Positions 25,883-39,500 of a stretch of DNA of 64,000 bases are shown piece by piece. The DNA is taken from NCBI RefSeq assembly GCF_023343835.1, contig NC_064433.1, positions 73,822,823 to 73,886,822 on the forward strand, read 5' to 3'. Made by a program: the position numbers and the translations under genes. Source of the DNA: Lagopus muta (lineage: Eukaryota; Chordata; Aves; Galliformes; Phasianidae). The notes below the pieces were generated by a model, which saw only the letters and a program-made list of their open reading frames with translations, was not told the DNA's origin and did not search any database. Within the stretch, counting starts at the first letter, position 1. Each line of letters starts with the position of its first letter.

Positions 25883-26434
25883 AGGCAGAATGTTATACAA
25901 AAGGAAAGCTGGAAATATGAAGATAATTCTTAAAATATATTAAATGCAAGAAAGATACAGAGTTTTCTTTGGTGTATTGATTCATATACTTGATGTTGTA
26001 TTAACATAACTAAATGCAGCAGCAACAATATTTTACAGTTGAAGGCATGTGCTCAGACAGGTTCTGCACAAAAGCAGGACTACATGTAAACTGGACTTAC
26101 AACTGGAGAGTTCTACAAATACAACAGAGTCCCTGGCACATATTTTGACTTTATCTACAGTGGCAAAATATCTCAGCGTCTACCACAAGTGTGCAAAATG
26201 GTGCATGCAGTATCATATCAGCTGTAATAGTTAGGACAGCAGGAAAATGCAACTTCATTCCAAATGTCTAGACATGGTTATTTTGTACAGGGCATGTACC
26301 TACATGTCAGATCTTTATAAAAAGTAACTGTTCTACTTTGAGTGGGAGGTAGAGTAGAAAACAGGGCCATTTCAGATGGCTTAGTGGAACTCTGATTCAG
26401 GAAAGAGGGGGACTGCTGTGAAACAGGTTCTTCA

Positions 26435-26697
26435 GCAGTCAGTAGGGACAGGACAAGGGGAAACAGCCATAAACTTGCGCATAGGAAGTTCTGTACTAGC
26501 ATGCAAAGGACCTTCTTCATGGTAAGGGTGATGGAGCACTGGAACAAGCTGTCCAGGAAGGTTGTGAAATCTCCTTCTCTGGAGATATTCAAGACCTCCC
26601 TGGACACCTATCTGTGTAGCTGGCAGTAGGGGACCTGCTTTGCAGGGGAGTTGTACTCGATCTCTGGAGGTTCCTTCCAGCTCCTACAATTCTGTAA
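26435..26697 (+). mobile_element. CR1 LINE 3' fragment
   Basis: The plus strand follows the CR1 3' region: GGACAGGACAAGGGGAAA, GGAGCACTGGAACAAGCTG, GGAGATATTCAAGACCTCCC, and a tail ending CTACAATTCTGTAATTC. The 5' limit is uncertain and may reach left to about 26,330. Confidence 0.88.
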
Positions 26698-27419
26698 TTC
26701 AGTTTTATACTTCTTAAGGTGCAGAAAATCATAACAGTGACTTCCAAAAACTTTCTAAAACTCAAGTGTGTATTCTAATGTTACTGAGGATTCTTTATAG
26801 CATGCTAAGACTTAGTGCTTCATTGTATCTGTACCTTTTAAAAAGAAAAGAAAACAACAGTAGATGTGTACGATCAAATAGATCCATTGTTCCAAGTAGA
26901 AATTATAGAAAGGAGATCAATACTCTCAAGACATGAAGAGGATATTCAAATGGAAAATTTTCCTCATCTTATGTTGTGCTTTGTGCTTAGCGCCTTCTTT
27001 CTCAGAAACTCAAAGCTCTCAGTAGGCTAATAATAATCAATTTAGCCTCACAACATCCAGTGAGGTAGGTAAGTATAAACCCATTTCACAGATAGGAAAA
27101 CTAAGGCAGAATTCTGAAGTAACTTGCCAGTGGTAAAATCAGAATACATTTCCAGGAATCCAGATTCCATTGCTCTGTACGATTAAAGTCACTCCCTACT
27201 AACACAAAGCAAGCAATACATGCAACATTTTTCCCTTCTGCTGCTGTGATTCTGGTGACAGGAAGGAAGTGAATATATTTTCCCGGTTGAATTCCCACTT
27301 TCTTTGGCAAAAGATTCATCTGTAATACACTCTTTGCAGCGGTGCTTATTCCGAGGAACAATAGAAAAAAGATGGTTTCTCTGTAGCAGAGAGACTGCAC
27401 AGGTTCAAGCAAGGTAGAA

Positions 27420-27574
27420 TTATTTCCTGCAGAAGACTTGCTGCTTGGCATTCTTCACACGTTGTTCTTCTTTCAGGTTCTTTTGCCGTGCATGTTTGCT
27501 GGAGATGAGCTCCACATGTTCTGAGGGGAACCATCCCCTCTCCCTGTCTGAAAGTCTCACTCCTTCCATCCATC
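27420..27574 (-). CDS. ARHGEF5: ARHGEF5 terminal coding exon 14 (SH3 end and C-tail)
   Basis: Codes [20 protein letters not shown], completing the SH3 fold, then a basic tail ending [11 protein letters not shown] and TAA at 27,422-27,420. Acceptor CCACTCCTACAG. No consensus AATAAA was seen close downstream. Confidence 0.95.
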
Positions 27575-30500
27575 CTGTAGGAGTGGGGACAAACACAACA
27601 TGAGGCAAAATAGGTGAGGATTTTTCCATTACTCTTCCCTCAAACCTCACTCCAACAAATCCCTAAAGCCCCTTTCAGCTTCCATATAAAATTCTTTAAT
27701 GAAGATAAAAAAATCTCTTCATTCTTTCAGATGAACAACCACAAATGAGAAGCTCCTTCTGAAGCTGGATTGTGCTGTTAAAAGCTTTATGCTACTTAAG
27801 TAAATTGCTAACCATAATTTTAGATATCGTTCATTCTGCTCACCATCATTGCTGTATTGCATAACCATGATGATATCTGCTTTCTCCAAAGCTAGCTCAT
27901 CATTTTCCCGAGCTTTGTACATCCTTATGCATTGAACCTGTGGTGCATCTAATAGGAGAGGAAAGATCATAATGGTATACAAGAAACTAACAGTAAGTCT
28001 CTATGTATCAGCCCAGATGAAGAAGGGGATAAAAGATTGCTCAACCACTGAAGAGCAGAGAATTGGATGGGAGATTACACATCTTCTACCAAATGAGGAA
28101 TAAAAAATAAGTAGAATGACTGACAGAACCTGGCACTGAGGAGAAAAAAACATGAATATATTTTAATTACGTAAAGGAAAATATTCTGCCATGGAGTCAT
28201 TCTGGGATAATCCACCTTGCAGTAATTCCAAGTTGCCCACTCTCCTTGGTAATAATAGCAGAGCAGTCTTACCAGGACATTCCAGGAGGTCCAATTCCCC
28301 TTGTGGAGGAACCAAAGCAGAGATCCACCTCAGTTTCTCACTGCTGAAAAACATCACCAGGTATGCGTCAGATTTCAGTGTGAGGGACAGCAGTGTAAGA
28401 GTGCACGTGCATGTGTGCACATGTCCATCCTCACAGGAGGGTCAGCAAGTGGGTCCTTACAGAAGTAGGGGAAGAAGTGGAAAAAAGGGTGGGACAAGGC
28501 AGAAACTCCCATTTTTTCAGGCTGATGGTATGAAATGACATTGTAGTATTCTATAAGCAGCTGTGATGAGAGAGGAGCAACATGATTCATTAGGAACTCG
28601 TTATGGCAAAGGGATGATTTCTGAGTTTCCATTCAGCAGCTGTGCTTTATATTTCAGCATATTGGTAGTTAAGGGACAACCACTAGGCTCATGGGAGGTG
28701 ACTGGTTATGGCATTGGAACATATTAAGGTAACCTTGAGCGAACTCACTGTGTCTCTGTGCGAAATAGAAACTCCACTCTCTTTCCCTGGCAATTCTGAA
28801 GTAGAAACAGACGGAAAACATTTTTGTTTGTTCCATGCAGTTTCATCTCACACTTTTCCCCACGCACATCTGAGAAAGCAGCATGATCAAACACAACAAA
28901 ACGTCCACCCCTGCAGGTAAAGAGGAGGAACAAAAATTGTGATTGTTAAGGTGATGAAGGTTAACAAGTAAGTACATGTAATTGCCTGATGTTAGGAAAG
29001 CAAGAAGTTTTTAATGATTACTGATCTGCTTCAGACACCGTAAGCTTTGTTTTTGCTGGAAATCTGAGAAGGCAAGAGAAGATTTAACTAAAAGGGTAGA
29101 AATACAACCTTTGCAAACTCTGTCAAGATTTTATGTAATAGATTACAGCATAATAAAAACACCATCTTTTCACCCACCTTTTTAAACTACTTTTTCTGTT
29201 TCATTAATTTGCACGTTCATGAGACTTCATACTATCATTTAGGAGGAAATTATTCTCTGAGTATGTAACAATCAGAAAGATCAACATGATGGAAAGGTGA
29301 TACTGGAGGTATAATGACAGGGGGACTAATGCAATAGAAAGATGTTGTAAGGCAATGAAAAAGGACTGCTTACCTGTCTCAAAGATTAGGCTCACAGGGG
29401 AAAACTCCACAAAGGAGGGATCTTCTGAAAGAGATCCTTCCACAGTGGCAGTTAGCCCTTACAGGAGGTCTAAGAGAGGTGGAGCCAAGCTGTCTGTGCC
29501 TGCGCTCCCAGAGCTGACCAAGTCTTTTCCCCAGGTGCTCAATCAATGGTTCAGGCCATAACTCCATAGTTACCATACAGAGTATAACTATAATAAATTG
29601 CTATTAAAGCGTTTCATATTGTAGAGATAGACAGAATGGAAATATTGCACAAGGAAGTGCCCAGTTATATTGTTTTGTTTATATTTTGATAAAACATCAG
29701 GAATGTCACTTAAGTGATACTCACGTAATGCAAGGTTAGGAAATGACTTGACAAATGCTGCCACTTGGTGGCAGCCAGAAGGAACTGACTCTAACTAAAG
29801 CACAGACCCAGAAGGATGCATTTTAGAAGGGACAGCAAGAACTGTGGCTGAAGCACTCACTCCTTTGGCCGAGATAGGAGCAGACAGTCATTGAAGAGAT
29901 GTAGGTAGATAGGACGCGTGGTGACTTTCCATTTTGGACTTGGAGTATTGAAGTCCAGCGCTGTTAATTCACCACACTTCACAAGTCGCCTTGACTGTGA
30001 AACGAGTGGGAATATCTACAAGACAGAAGTAATATTTATGTGAAGTGTATGCAAGGAAAAAAGTATCCATGAATTTTGGATTTTGATCTTTCTATAGAGG
30101 AAGCATACTTTCATTTCTTCAGCTGGACCAAGACTATTTGTCTAGAGACCTTCAACTGAATTCTGACACAAGTGTTTGGGTAAGGGAAGCACTGATGAAG
30201 AATTGAGCTGTGTAAGCTGTTGAACCAGCATATCAATGTATACAAGGGAGGAAAACAAAAGAAAGCACAAGTGACTTTGTAAGGAATGAGATGAGAGATA
30301 CTAGTCTAGAGCAAGGCCAAGGGCACGGACAATCTCACCTTGCACTCAAACTCAATCTTCTGGCTGAGGTAAATCAACTCTTCAGTGCTTTTCATGCGTT
30401 GAACGTTTTCATTGCAGTCCTTGATGAGCTGCAGAGGAAAATAGGTGATAGTGAGGTGCAGCACTGCCTACTGGAATCAGTATTGTTCCCAGGAACCTAT

Positions 30501-33500
30501 GAAGAATCATTAAATTACAATTCTTGGGCATCCTCCTGAGGGGAAAAAAAAAAGAAAATTTCAGGCAAGCATACTAAAACTCATCCATACCTACAATGAC
30601 TGGTTTTTGTTTTTTTTTTTCATTGAAGTTTTCATCTGAATTTCTTAAGAAGTCTCTGCGATCTTAATAATCCTTCTGGGTTCCTTCCAACTGAGCATAT
30701 TCTATACATATTGTTTTAACTTGGGGATACTAGGAGGGATAGTAGAGACTTCCTTCTCCTTTGAGATAACAGAAGTTTAATTACCAGTCATTTGGATGGA
30801 GCTTTTATTTGATGCTCCACTGTAAAGACAGGAGGATGATTAGATAAACATCAGGCCAGATTTTTCACAACCCAGAGCTTTTTGCAGTAACTCTGAGGAC
30901 TTGATACAACAGAAATATTTCAGTCTTAAAGCTGCCCACATAGCTGTCTGAGGTGATACAAGGTAGCTACATGACAGTGTAGCAGAGGTGGCTTAAACAC
31001 AACTAAATTACAGAATTCTATGTATGATATCTTACTTACCTGTCTCAGACTGTAGTATTCTGGAATCTGTGCAGAAGGCAAGTGCAGTTCTTCAGATTTT
31101 AAGGAGCTATGCATCATGTAGAACTGGTGTTTAGATTTGTGGTATAGAGTTGCAGAGTAATTACAAGAAAGGGAGTGACACTCCAAGAAGGTCAAATGAA
31201 GACTAGACAAAACAAGGGCACAAGGGCTACCAAGGAAAAAGTCAATTTTGCAGTACAATTTGCAGGTAACAAATACTCTCAGAAGACATTAAGTCTTGCC
31301 TCTTTAATAAACAGAGAGTAAGGATGAATGTATTAAACACCTTGAGATTTTTTTTTTTTTTTTTTTTTTTTTTAAGAGCAAGATCTTCTTCAAGAAGTGA
31401 GTGATAAATTGATAGCTAAATAGAGACAAAGATAAAGAGCACAAAGGAGAGATAACATTTAGGAGACTGGTATAAAGGACCAATGAAAAATGCTTTCAGG
31501 CTTCCTGTGGTATGTTTGGTAGGTTTCCAACACCTTAGGACAAGGCCATGGCTATGACTACAAACCAAAGACTGATAACAGCGAAGTATGGGATCATGTG
31601 AAATAACAGGGTAGTCTCTGTCCAAAAAAGAGACCTACTTTCCCCACAATAAAGTTTTTGCTACAAACTTACTGTTGCAAACTTGCTTGTTTACAACCTT
31701 GGGATGGTGTACCTGCAAGTCCTGCAGGCATAAAAGGATGCCTGAGAGAAGCTTCAGGGCGCTTTTAACTTTCTGCTATTTTCTAGTTAGAGAATTCAAC
31801 CTTTGGATGAGCTCACCCCTTCCCCTCATCTATTCTCCAGCACTGGTGGGCAAGCACTAGAACTCCTTGAAATGGACCAGTGATGTCTTTATTTGTCTCT
31901 CATTCTTTCTCTACTTCTCTCTCTGTCCCCTTCTTTTTCCTCTTGATCTTCTTTTACTCATTTTCTTTAGTAGCCATTGCCTAAATTTACCTTGAAACAC
32001 TTGATAAGTGCCAAAGTATCCTTTACCCATAACATTGATTAACTGTTGTTAGAAAATTGCCTAATCTTGACTTGAAGTAGTTAATTTATCCTTGTTAGAA
32101 ACTTGTTTAATTTTGCCCTGTACTGTTATTGGAAACCTCAATGAATCTTCTTGCATATTTCCTGTGAGTAACTATCTGACTCCACGGCTTTGGTGACTCA
32201 TGCAGAGAAGGGAGTGCCTTATTTTGGGGTCTCCAAAGATTTACCTCCCTTGCAACCCACTGATTGGACAACTGGAAAGATGAATCCTGAGTTAAGTGTT
32301 ATTGGCAAAGATTCAGTTGCATCCCAGCTAGGTCCTGTCTTAGTGCTCATTGCAGAAGATGCACAGGAACATAGTAATTTATTATAGGTGACAATCAGTA
32401 ATATGGGCCATTGGCAGGGGTGACAAGTGTGAGAGTCAATAGAAAAAGCATATACTGACACTCTGAAGCTCTCCAACTGTGTATGGCTGTGGAGAACAGG
32501 TTGACAGCCTTACCTTTTCAAGTGCATCATAGGCCTGTGTTGCTTGCACTTCCTCCTCAGACCCAGGCCGAGTTCTCTTCAGGATATTCTGCATGAGAAA
32601 AAGCATTTTTCATAATGTAGACAAGAAGAGCAGAGCTCTCAGAAGGGCTCAAGAAACAAGGAGACATTAAGATATAGCCTCAAGAGAGACTGAAGTAGTG
32701 GTAGGAGATGTGGAGATAACAAGGCCAGAAATTTGAGATGCAGGATGCAGTTGACAAGCTGCTCTGAACAGGGCATCCCTGAAAATTTAAATGGAGTTAA
32801 CTATCCTCTGTATGTTACGTGATATAGGAGACAACCACTACTCTGAGCACAGTCTTAAGTGTAGAATAATTCTTTGCCTGATACCCCTTTTCTCCTTTTC
32901 AAAAGAGGCTCAAATAATAAAAAAAAAAGTTCCACAGAAGTGCTCAAGGTTGATTCACTGGGGACTTGCATGTTGACTTAATAGGAGTGTCCCAGAGAGA
33001 CAATGTTGCAGGCAAAGAATAGAGACAGACTGCCTTCCAGAGGGCAGCCAGGGAACATGTGCCTTCTAGAAGGAAGCAAAAAAAAAAAAAAAAATAAAAA
33101 AAAAAAAATCAATAAAATTTAAAACAAGTTCAGAGATACTCAATTTATTATTCATTGGTATGTAATTGTTATAGTGTTACAACTAAGTCCTAATAATATA
33201 CAAAAATACATTGCCTCACAAGAGAGACTGTATCCAATTAATGGCATTGATCTAACACACACCCATTTATCATTGTACAAATGCCTGCTTTATTTTTTGA
33301 AATGCATATTCATAATAAATGCAATGGAGTTGCTTTAGGGCATCTAGCCAAGCTTATCACACAGAGCATGAAGAGCTGTATGCAGCCCGTCCCGCTAGTG
33401 CTTGATGCTAGTTCATATTTATGTGACTTTCGGATTTAAAGAAGGGTCAGCTTAAAAGAAAGTGTAGAAAAACTGATAAATGAGCAGTAACCTGCAGGAG

Positions 33501-36500
33501 GAGTTTAAGTCGAGTGATGCGCTGGAAAGGGAGGATGAGGAAGGATTTAAGTGAGAGGCGCTGGCATACTGGATCACTTTCCAATCTTTCCAGGACTTGT
33601 TGAAATCCTGCATTTCCACTCCTGTGGGAAAGTAAATGAGAAAGCATATGCAGGCATCAGAGCAAATAAGTAGTCTTTCTAGCAGAGAAAGAGTACCAGA
33701 TTTCAGTGAATGTTGGGATATACCAGTCACTGCAGTCATGTTTTGGCCCTGGAGCAAGAAATGTCAAGAAACTGGAGCACTCAGCATAGTCAGAATAAAT
33801 ATAGGTTTCTAACAGCTATAGGAGGGCAGCACTACAATAAAGATCTTGTTTGATCTTTGTGGTATAGTACTCTGGAGTAACCAGAAGTAGCATCTGTGTT
33901 TCAGTCTCACCTACAAAAAGGGTACCTTTCACAAAATAGTTGTGGTTTGTATCCTTTCTTAATACCAAATGGCCTAGCTCCAGGGGCTTTACCCAGGGAG
34001 TGGAAAAGCTGCTCCCACAATCTTGCTACTGCTGGGAAGAGTATTACACCTGCCTTCCTCTCTAATGTGTTGCTTAATGTCTTAGAAACAGACACTGCCA
34101 TCCAGTTTTCTGTCTTGGGCAGCAGCAGATACAAGAACAATGGTACGCAAGTGGCATCTACTGCCAAAACAGTCAAATTCTATATCCCTAAAGAGTTGGA
34201 AAAGAAGCTTTTATGCCCAGAAGTATCTCACAAGTAGCCATTGGGCCCACAGTACCCTAGATGATATTCTGAAGGTTCTTTCTGTGCAGAACTGAGCCTT
34301 CACTGAAGGAAACCAATGGTAAGACTAAATGTCTCCCAGTCAGCAGCACCCAGAGCACCCAATGCCTGAATGACTTGTTTCGAACAGTGACATCAACTAG
34401 GATTGTTTTTTTACTGATGATAGTGCAGAAGTCCTAAGGAAACTTTGCTCATGACTGAGCCTGAGCAGTGCTTGATTGTGCCACTGAGTGCAGAAGACAA
34501 CAGCAAGAGAAACTCATGATGCTCTGGCCTTAAGATTTTCAATCCATTTCAAACACTCTTGAATAGCCAGTTTAGATTTAATGGCAGCAACCATACTTTT
34601 CTTAACTATCACTTTCAGGTTCTTAATAGTCTGAAAACCACATACTGACAACAACTGTCTAGGACAATCATTTTTGCTCTAAGGCTGTGGCAATTGCCTT
34701 CAATAGAATATTTCTACTGAATGTTATTCTCTTACATTATCTCAGTTGTTCTTTTTCTCCTCTCAAAAGAGGAGCCTTACAGAATCTCAGACCTTCTGTT
34801 CCAAATGCTACTGAATTGAAGAAGGCTTCTACCTTTTCTTCTGGAGATGTACTGCAAACAGATGTACCAGCAGATGTACAACAGATCATACTTGCTGTAT
34901 GCCTGTCACTTGAAACAGTGCACATCAGAAGTGCAGCAAGCGAACAGGAGGCTGTAGAAGGTTTCAACAAATTTTAAACACTTACAGTAACCGCTGGAAG
35001 GTTTGCTCCTGGTATGTCTGGTTTGTTACATATGGTAGATAGACCCTATGGAACTCAGGAGCATGTTTCAGAGCCACATCACATACATGGAAGGTGAACA
35101 TGTCCTCTTCAAACTTCTCTTCCAAGTCAAAAAGGAAACTGCAGCACACAGTTGTGGTGCCATAGAAGGAGAGAGAAATCTATGTTTAATAACTTACATT
35201 TAATTGATTTCAAATTAGGTACTGTCATATTATGTCTGTAATCTTATTTACTTATATTTGATTCAGGATTGTGCAGCTGCATCTTCTGCACATATATTTT
35301 GTAAAAGTTGCATTTGGTTTGGACTGAGGTCTAGTTACTTGTTTGCAGTTAGTGCCAATAAGACATGGCAGCATTTTGAATATTCTGACTCTGTAATGAT
35401 CTCTGAGCACAGTTATATCATTTCCAGTTGTTTGAAGGCTGTAATTTGCACTTCATGGACGGTGTTGGATGTGGAAGTAAGGGGCTGTAATCTCACCTGG
35501 CACTGACATCACGTACATCCTGAAGGCGTGAGAAAAGCCACTGACGCTCCTGATTGCTGAGAATTGCCTGGAGTTCTGTTGATCGCTGGAAGTGATCCAC
35601 TGCCACATTTAAACTGCGCAGATAGGAAGCCTCAGACATTATCAACTCAAATTTGGCCTTGAGAGAAGAAAAAAGGGAGCAGAACATCAGCAGACCAGGC
35701 AAGCCTGCAAGGAATCTTATTAGGTGGAGATGGGATAAAGCAAGAAAACTTTTAAGTATGCTATGTGTGCAATTAATTACAAAAGAAGAGAAACTTCAGG
35801 AACTAAAGACAGCTTGCAGTATGACTTAAAACAATAGTTACCTGTTCTAATTTTAGTTTTCATTCTTAGACTCCACTTTCCCCTATGTTATGTGCTCCCA
35901 TAAATTATCCAGCATCAACACTGCCTATGTTCTTTTTCTCCTTCATGTTTCACGTGCTGTTGTTTTTTTCCTCTTTCTCAGGGTTCTCCCATCCACTTGT
36001 TTGTCCCTCCAATCTTCCTTAACCTGTTACTCCATGTACCAATTTGCCAAATACATACATATATCTTCTCATTCCCCCTCAGCCCTGCAGCACATGTGGG
36101 TCAATTCTCTCACAAGCTTAAGTGTGGGAGAAAGCTCAGTTTTCTATTTAAGATTCTATTCTGCATCAAATTTGTTCAAAATTCCTTGTTTTCTCTTGTT
36201 CCAATTTCCTAACATCTGTTTTCATGAAGTTAGTGATAGAATTTTTACCTTATTTCTGTGCTTCTTCTACCAACAGTGCAGAACTTCAGCACTGTATTAC
36301 TTCATAAGTACTGACACCACATTCCCAAACTGCTTACATGACACGGTGACCTCTGCATTCAACCAATGCATTCCCACATCAGGCATTTTTGCTTTCCACT
36401 TTAACCACCGTCCTCCATCCTCCTTGACTACAAGCCACCAATCTACCTTATTACATCTATCCATTACCTCTTGCAGCTTCTGCTCATCACGGGACATATT

Positions 36501-39500
36501 GAGTAATATTCTGCTGCCCCGGATCATGGGGATATCCTGCCAGAGGGATGCGTTTGATGACACTGACAGACGTTGCAAATATGAGTCCTGGGGAGACAAC
36601 ACTTTCCTTCGTAGCCTCGGGGAGCTTGGCAAACTCGATTCTGTATCCTCTGTAAAAGAATCCACTCTCTTCTGGCTTTGAATGGCCTTGTTCAGAACCA
36701 CATCACTGTACTCCTGATACAGCAACTTTGCTGTGAAGAGAGGCATATATTTTTACACTTTCTATGAAGCTATCTGCCCTCTACTTCAGTCTGGAGAAAA
36801 CTGTTAGGATAACATTAAACCATATGTATCTACTATCAGCCAAGTGGTGACCATGACTATGGCTTCACTGCCTCCACTAAACACTCCTTTCTAATGCTCC
36901 CAAGTGACAAAACCAACAGCAAGGGTGGGAGATGACAGAAGATAGTGGTCTGCCATAGCACTTCAAGCAGAAGGTACTTACAGGAGTTGATGAGTTTGGA
37001 GTGCCGACGTTTGAAGGTCCCCATTGTATCTGCAGGTTTCTTTTCTCTGTCAGGAAGTAAGGATTGCAAACACAGAGAAAATGAACAGCACAGTGCCAGT
37101 GATGGATAACCCAAATCTTAGTAGTGGATCTGACACAAGGCCCTCTCTTTCTAACAAGCTCAAGCTCCACATACTTTACGTTAGAAAGAACAAAGTTTGG
37201 CTTGATGGAAATACTGTCCACTGGACAGAAATACTTCTACTGCAATGGAGTCCTCTCCTACAGGACATGGAGAGGAACACAGCTGTAAGTCACTTTAGCA
37301 TAGTTTTCTACTTATTATCTTCATTTGGACCCCTTAGAAACAATGGTAGAGCATCAGGTATCTGTGCTACATAGGCATGAGGCCAAAATCAATGGAGCAT
37401 GGAGCCTTTAAGAGACTTACCGCAATATAACTGTTTCTGAATTGACTGGTGGTTCCCTGTGCACCTTGTGTACTTCTTCCTCTGAATGAACAGGACAGAC
37501 TTCTGTTACATAAGATAATTAGAAGGTAAACACAAATACAAATGTAGAGTCGAGCTACAATCACAAAAGACACAGATACCCCTTATCATACCCTATCTAT
37601 GCAACAGTCTTAAGTCTACAGCACAAATGCCCTCCTGAACTTTATTTCTGGTTTTTGTAATCCTTGGCATTACTTATACTTTAGAACTACAACTTAGTTA
37701 CATTTGCTTTTCATACCAATAGAAAGGTTGATACTTTCAGAACTGACAGTATCTCTAAGAGCATGAATTTTCAGTTGCCTAAGCAAAGCTACTGCCTGCA
37801 GGTCCTATATTTGCAAGATGCCTTTTCCTTTTCAGCAACTTGGGCCAAGTATGTGAGAATCTAGACTTGCTTTTGCAGATGTTGAGCTCCAAAAACTCCC
37901 AGCAGCATCCAGAACAGAAATACCAAACACCTAACAAAATTACACATTCCTAGAGTCTTATAAAGGATGACACCCGCATGAGAATGATAGGTGTTATCCA
38001 AAACTTGCATTTCTGTGCCCTGATTGCTTACAAACTGCTGTTTGAGACAGCATCTGTTTATATTATAAAATGAAGAAAATGTGGGCTTCTCTTTCATTCT
38101 GTGAGAGGTTTAATTAAATGAGTGGAGAAATTACATTTAAATTCATCAGAAGCAGAAAAAGGAAGTGAGACTAGAGACTGAGCTGTAAATAGGGAAAAGA
38201 ACTGCTGCTTTGAATGTTTTAAAATATTGAACAAAAAATGTACAGGTCGAATACATGAAGAAATTTTGATTTGAGTGTGCCACCAAACTCTTTGCACCCC
38301 TCAGCCATTCCCTCCTTTCCCTCCATAACAGAACTCCAGCACATTGTGGAGGTTGGAAAATAAACTTATTAATTTCTAAGAAAAAAAGCCAGCATGTTTA
38401 AAATATTGTATGAGGACTACTCCAAAACTACTGCCTTCTATTTTATTATGCTGGCCCACAACATCCAAGGCAGATCATGATGGTGTGAGAGAGATAGATA
38501 TTCAATCCAGATTCAACCTTTCCACCATTATTCTGTTACATTTTGTTGCCATGTAACAGATGGCAGCAGAGGGCAGTCTGACAAAATGGCTTCATACGCT
38601 CCAGGTCAGATGCCAAGGTGTGGAACTGAATTCTTTCATACAGAAAAAATTGCACCTTCTGATATTCATTGACATTTGCTCATGTTTATGGAGATCAAAC
38701 AACGGATGTTAGCAAAGTGAGGCAGTGGGTGGTGTGTTAAAGCAGGCGCAACAGGGTCACCTCCACTAGTAAAGACTTTACAAGTGCATCATGCAGGCAA
38801 AAATGCATAGCTATTGGTGGTGGCTATACTGAAAAACAGTGTTTTGCAGCTAAGAATTAGCTCTATCAAATAGCATTATTGCTCTCTTTGTTCTAGTTTA
38901 CATGGAAATAAATAGGAGGCATTTTCATATAATATGTATATAATATATAGGAGGCATTTCAAATAAATAGGAGGAACTTTCAGAGCAACTTGGTGTCATC
39001 TGCAAACTTACTAGGGTGCACTCAATGCCCTCATCCAGGTCATCAACAAAGATATTGAAGAGGATTGTCCCCCTGTACTCAGCTCTGGTGAGGCCGCACC
39101 TCGAGTACTGTGTCCAGTTTTGGGCCCCTCACTACAGGAAAGACATTGAGGACCTGGAGTGGGTTCAAAGAAGGGCAACAAAGCTGGTGAGGGGTCTGGA
39201 GCACAGGCCTTATGAGGAGCAGCTGAAGGAGCTGGGATTGTTCAGCCTAGAGAAGAGGAGGCTCAGGGGAGACCTTATTGCTCTCTGTAACTACCTGAAG
39301 GAAGGTTGTAGTGAGCTGGGGGTCGGCCTCTTCTCTCATGTAACTAGCGGTAGAACTAGAGCGAATGGCTTCAAGCTGCACCAAGGGAGATTTAGGCTGG
39401 ACATTAGGAAATACTACTTTTCTGAAACACATTTCAGAAAAACTACTTTTCTGAAATACATCACTTTTCTGAAAAAGTGATCAGGCACTGGAATGGGCTG

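Noticed and set aside
35890-36681. 263-codon plus-strand frame
   Set aside because: It lies antisense to ARHGEF5 exon 4 and its flanking intron, has hydrophobic low-information composition, and shows no known domain.
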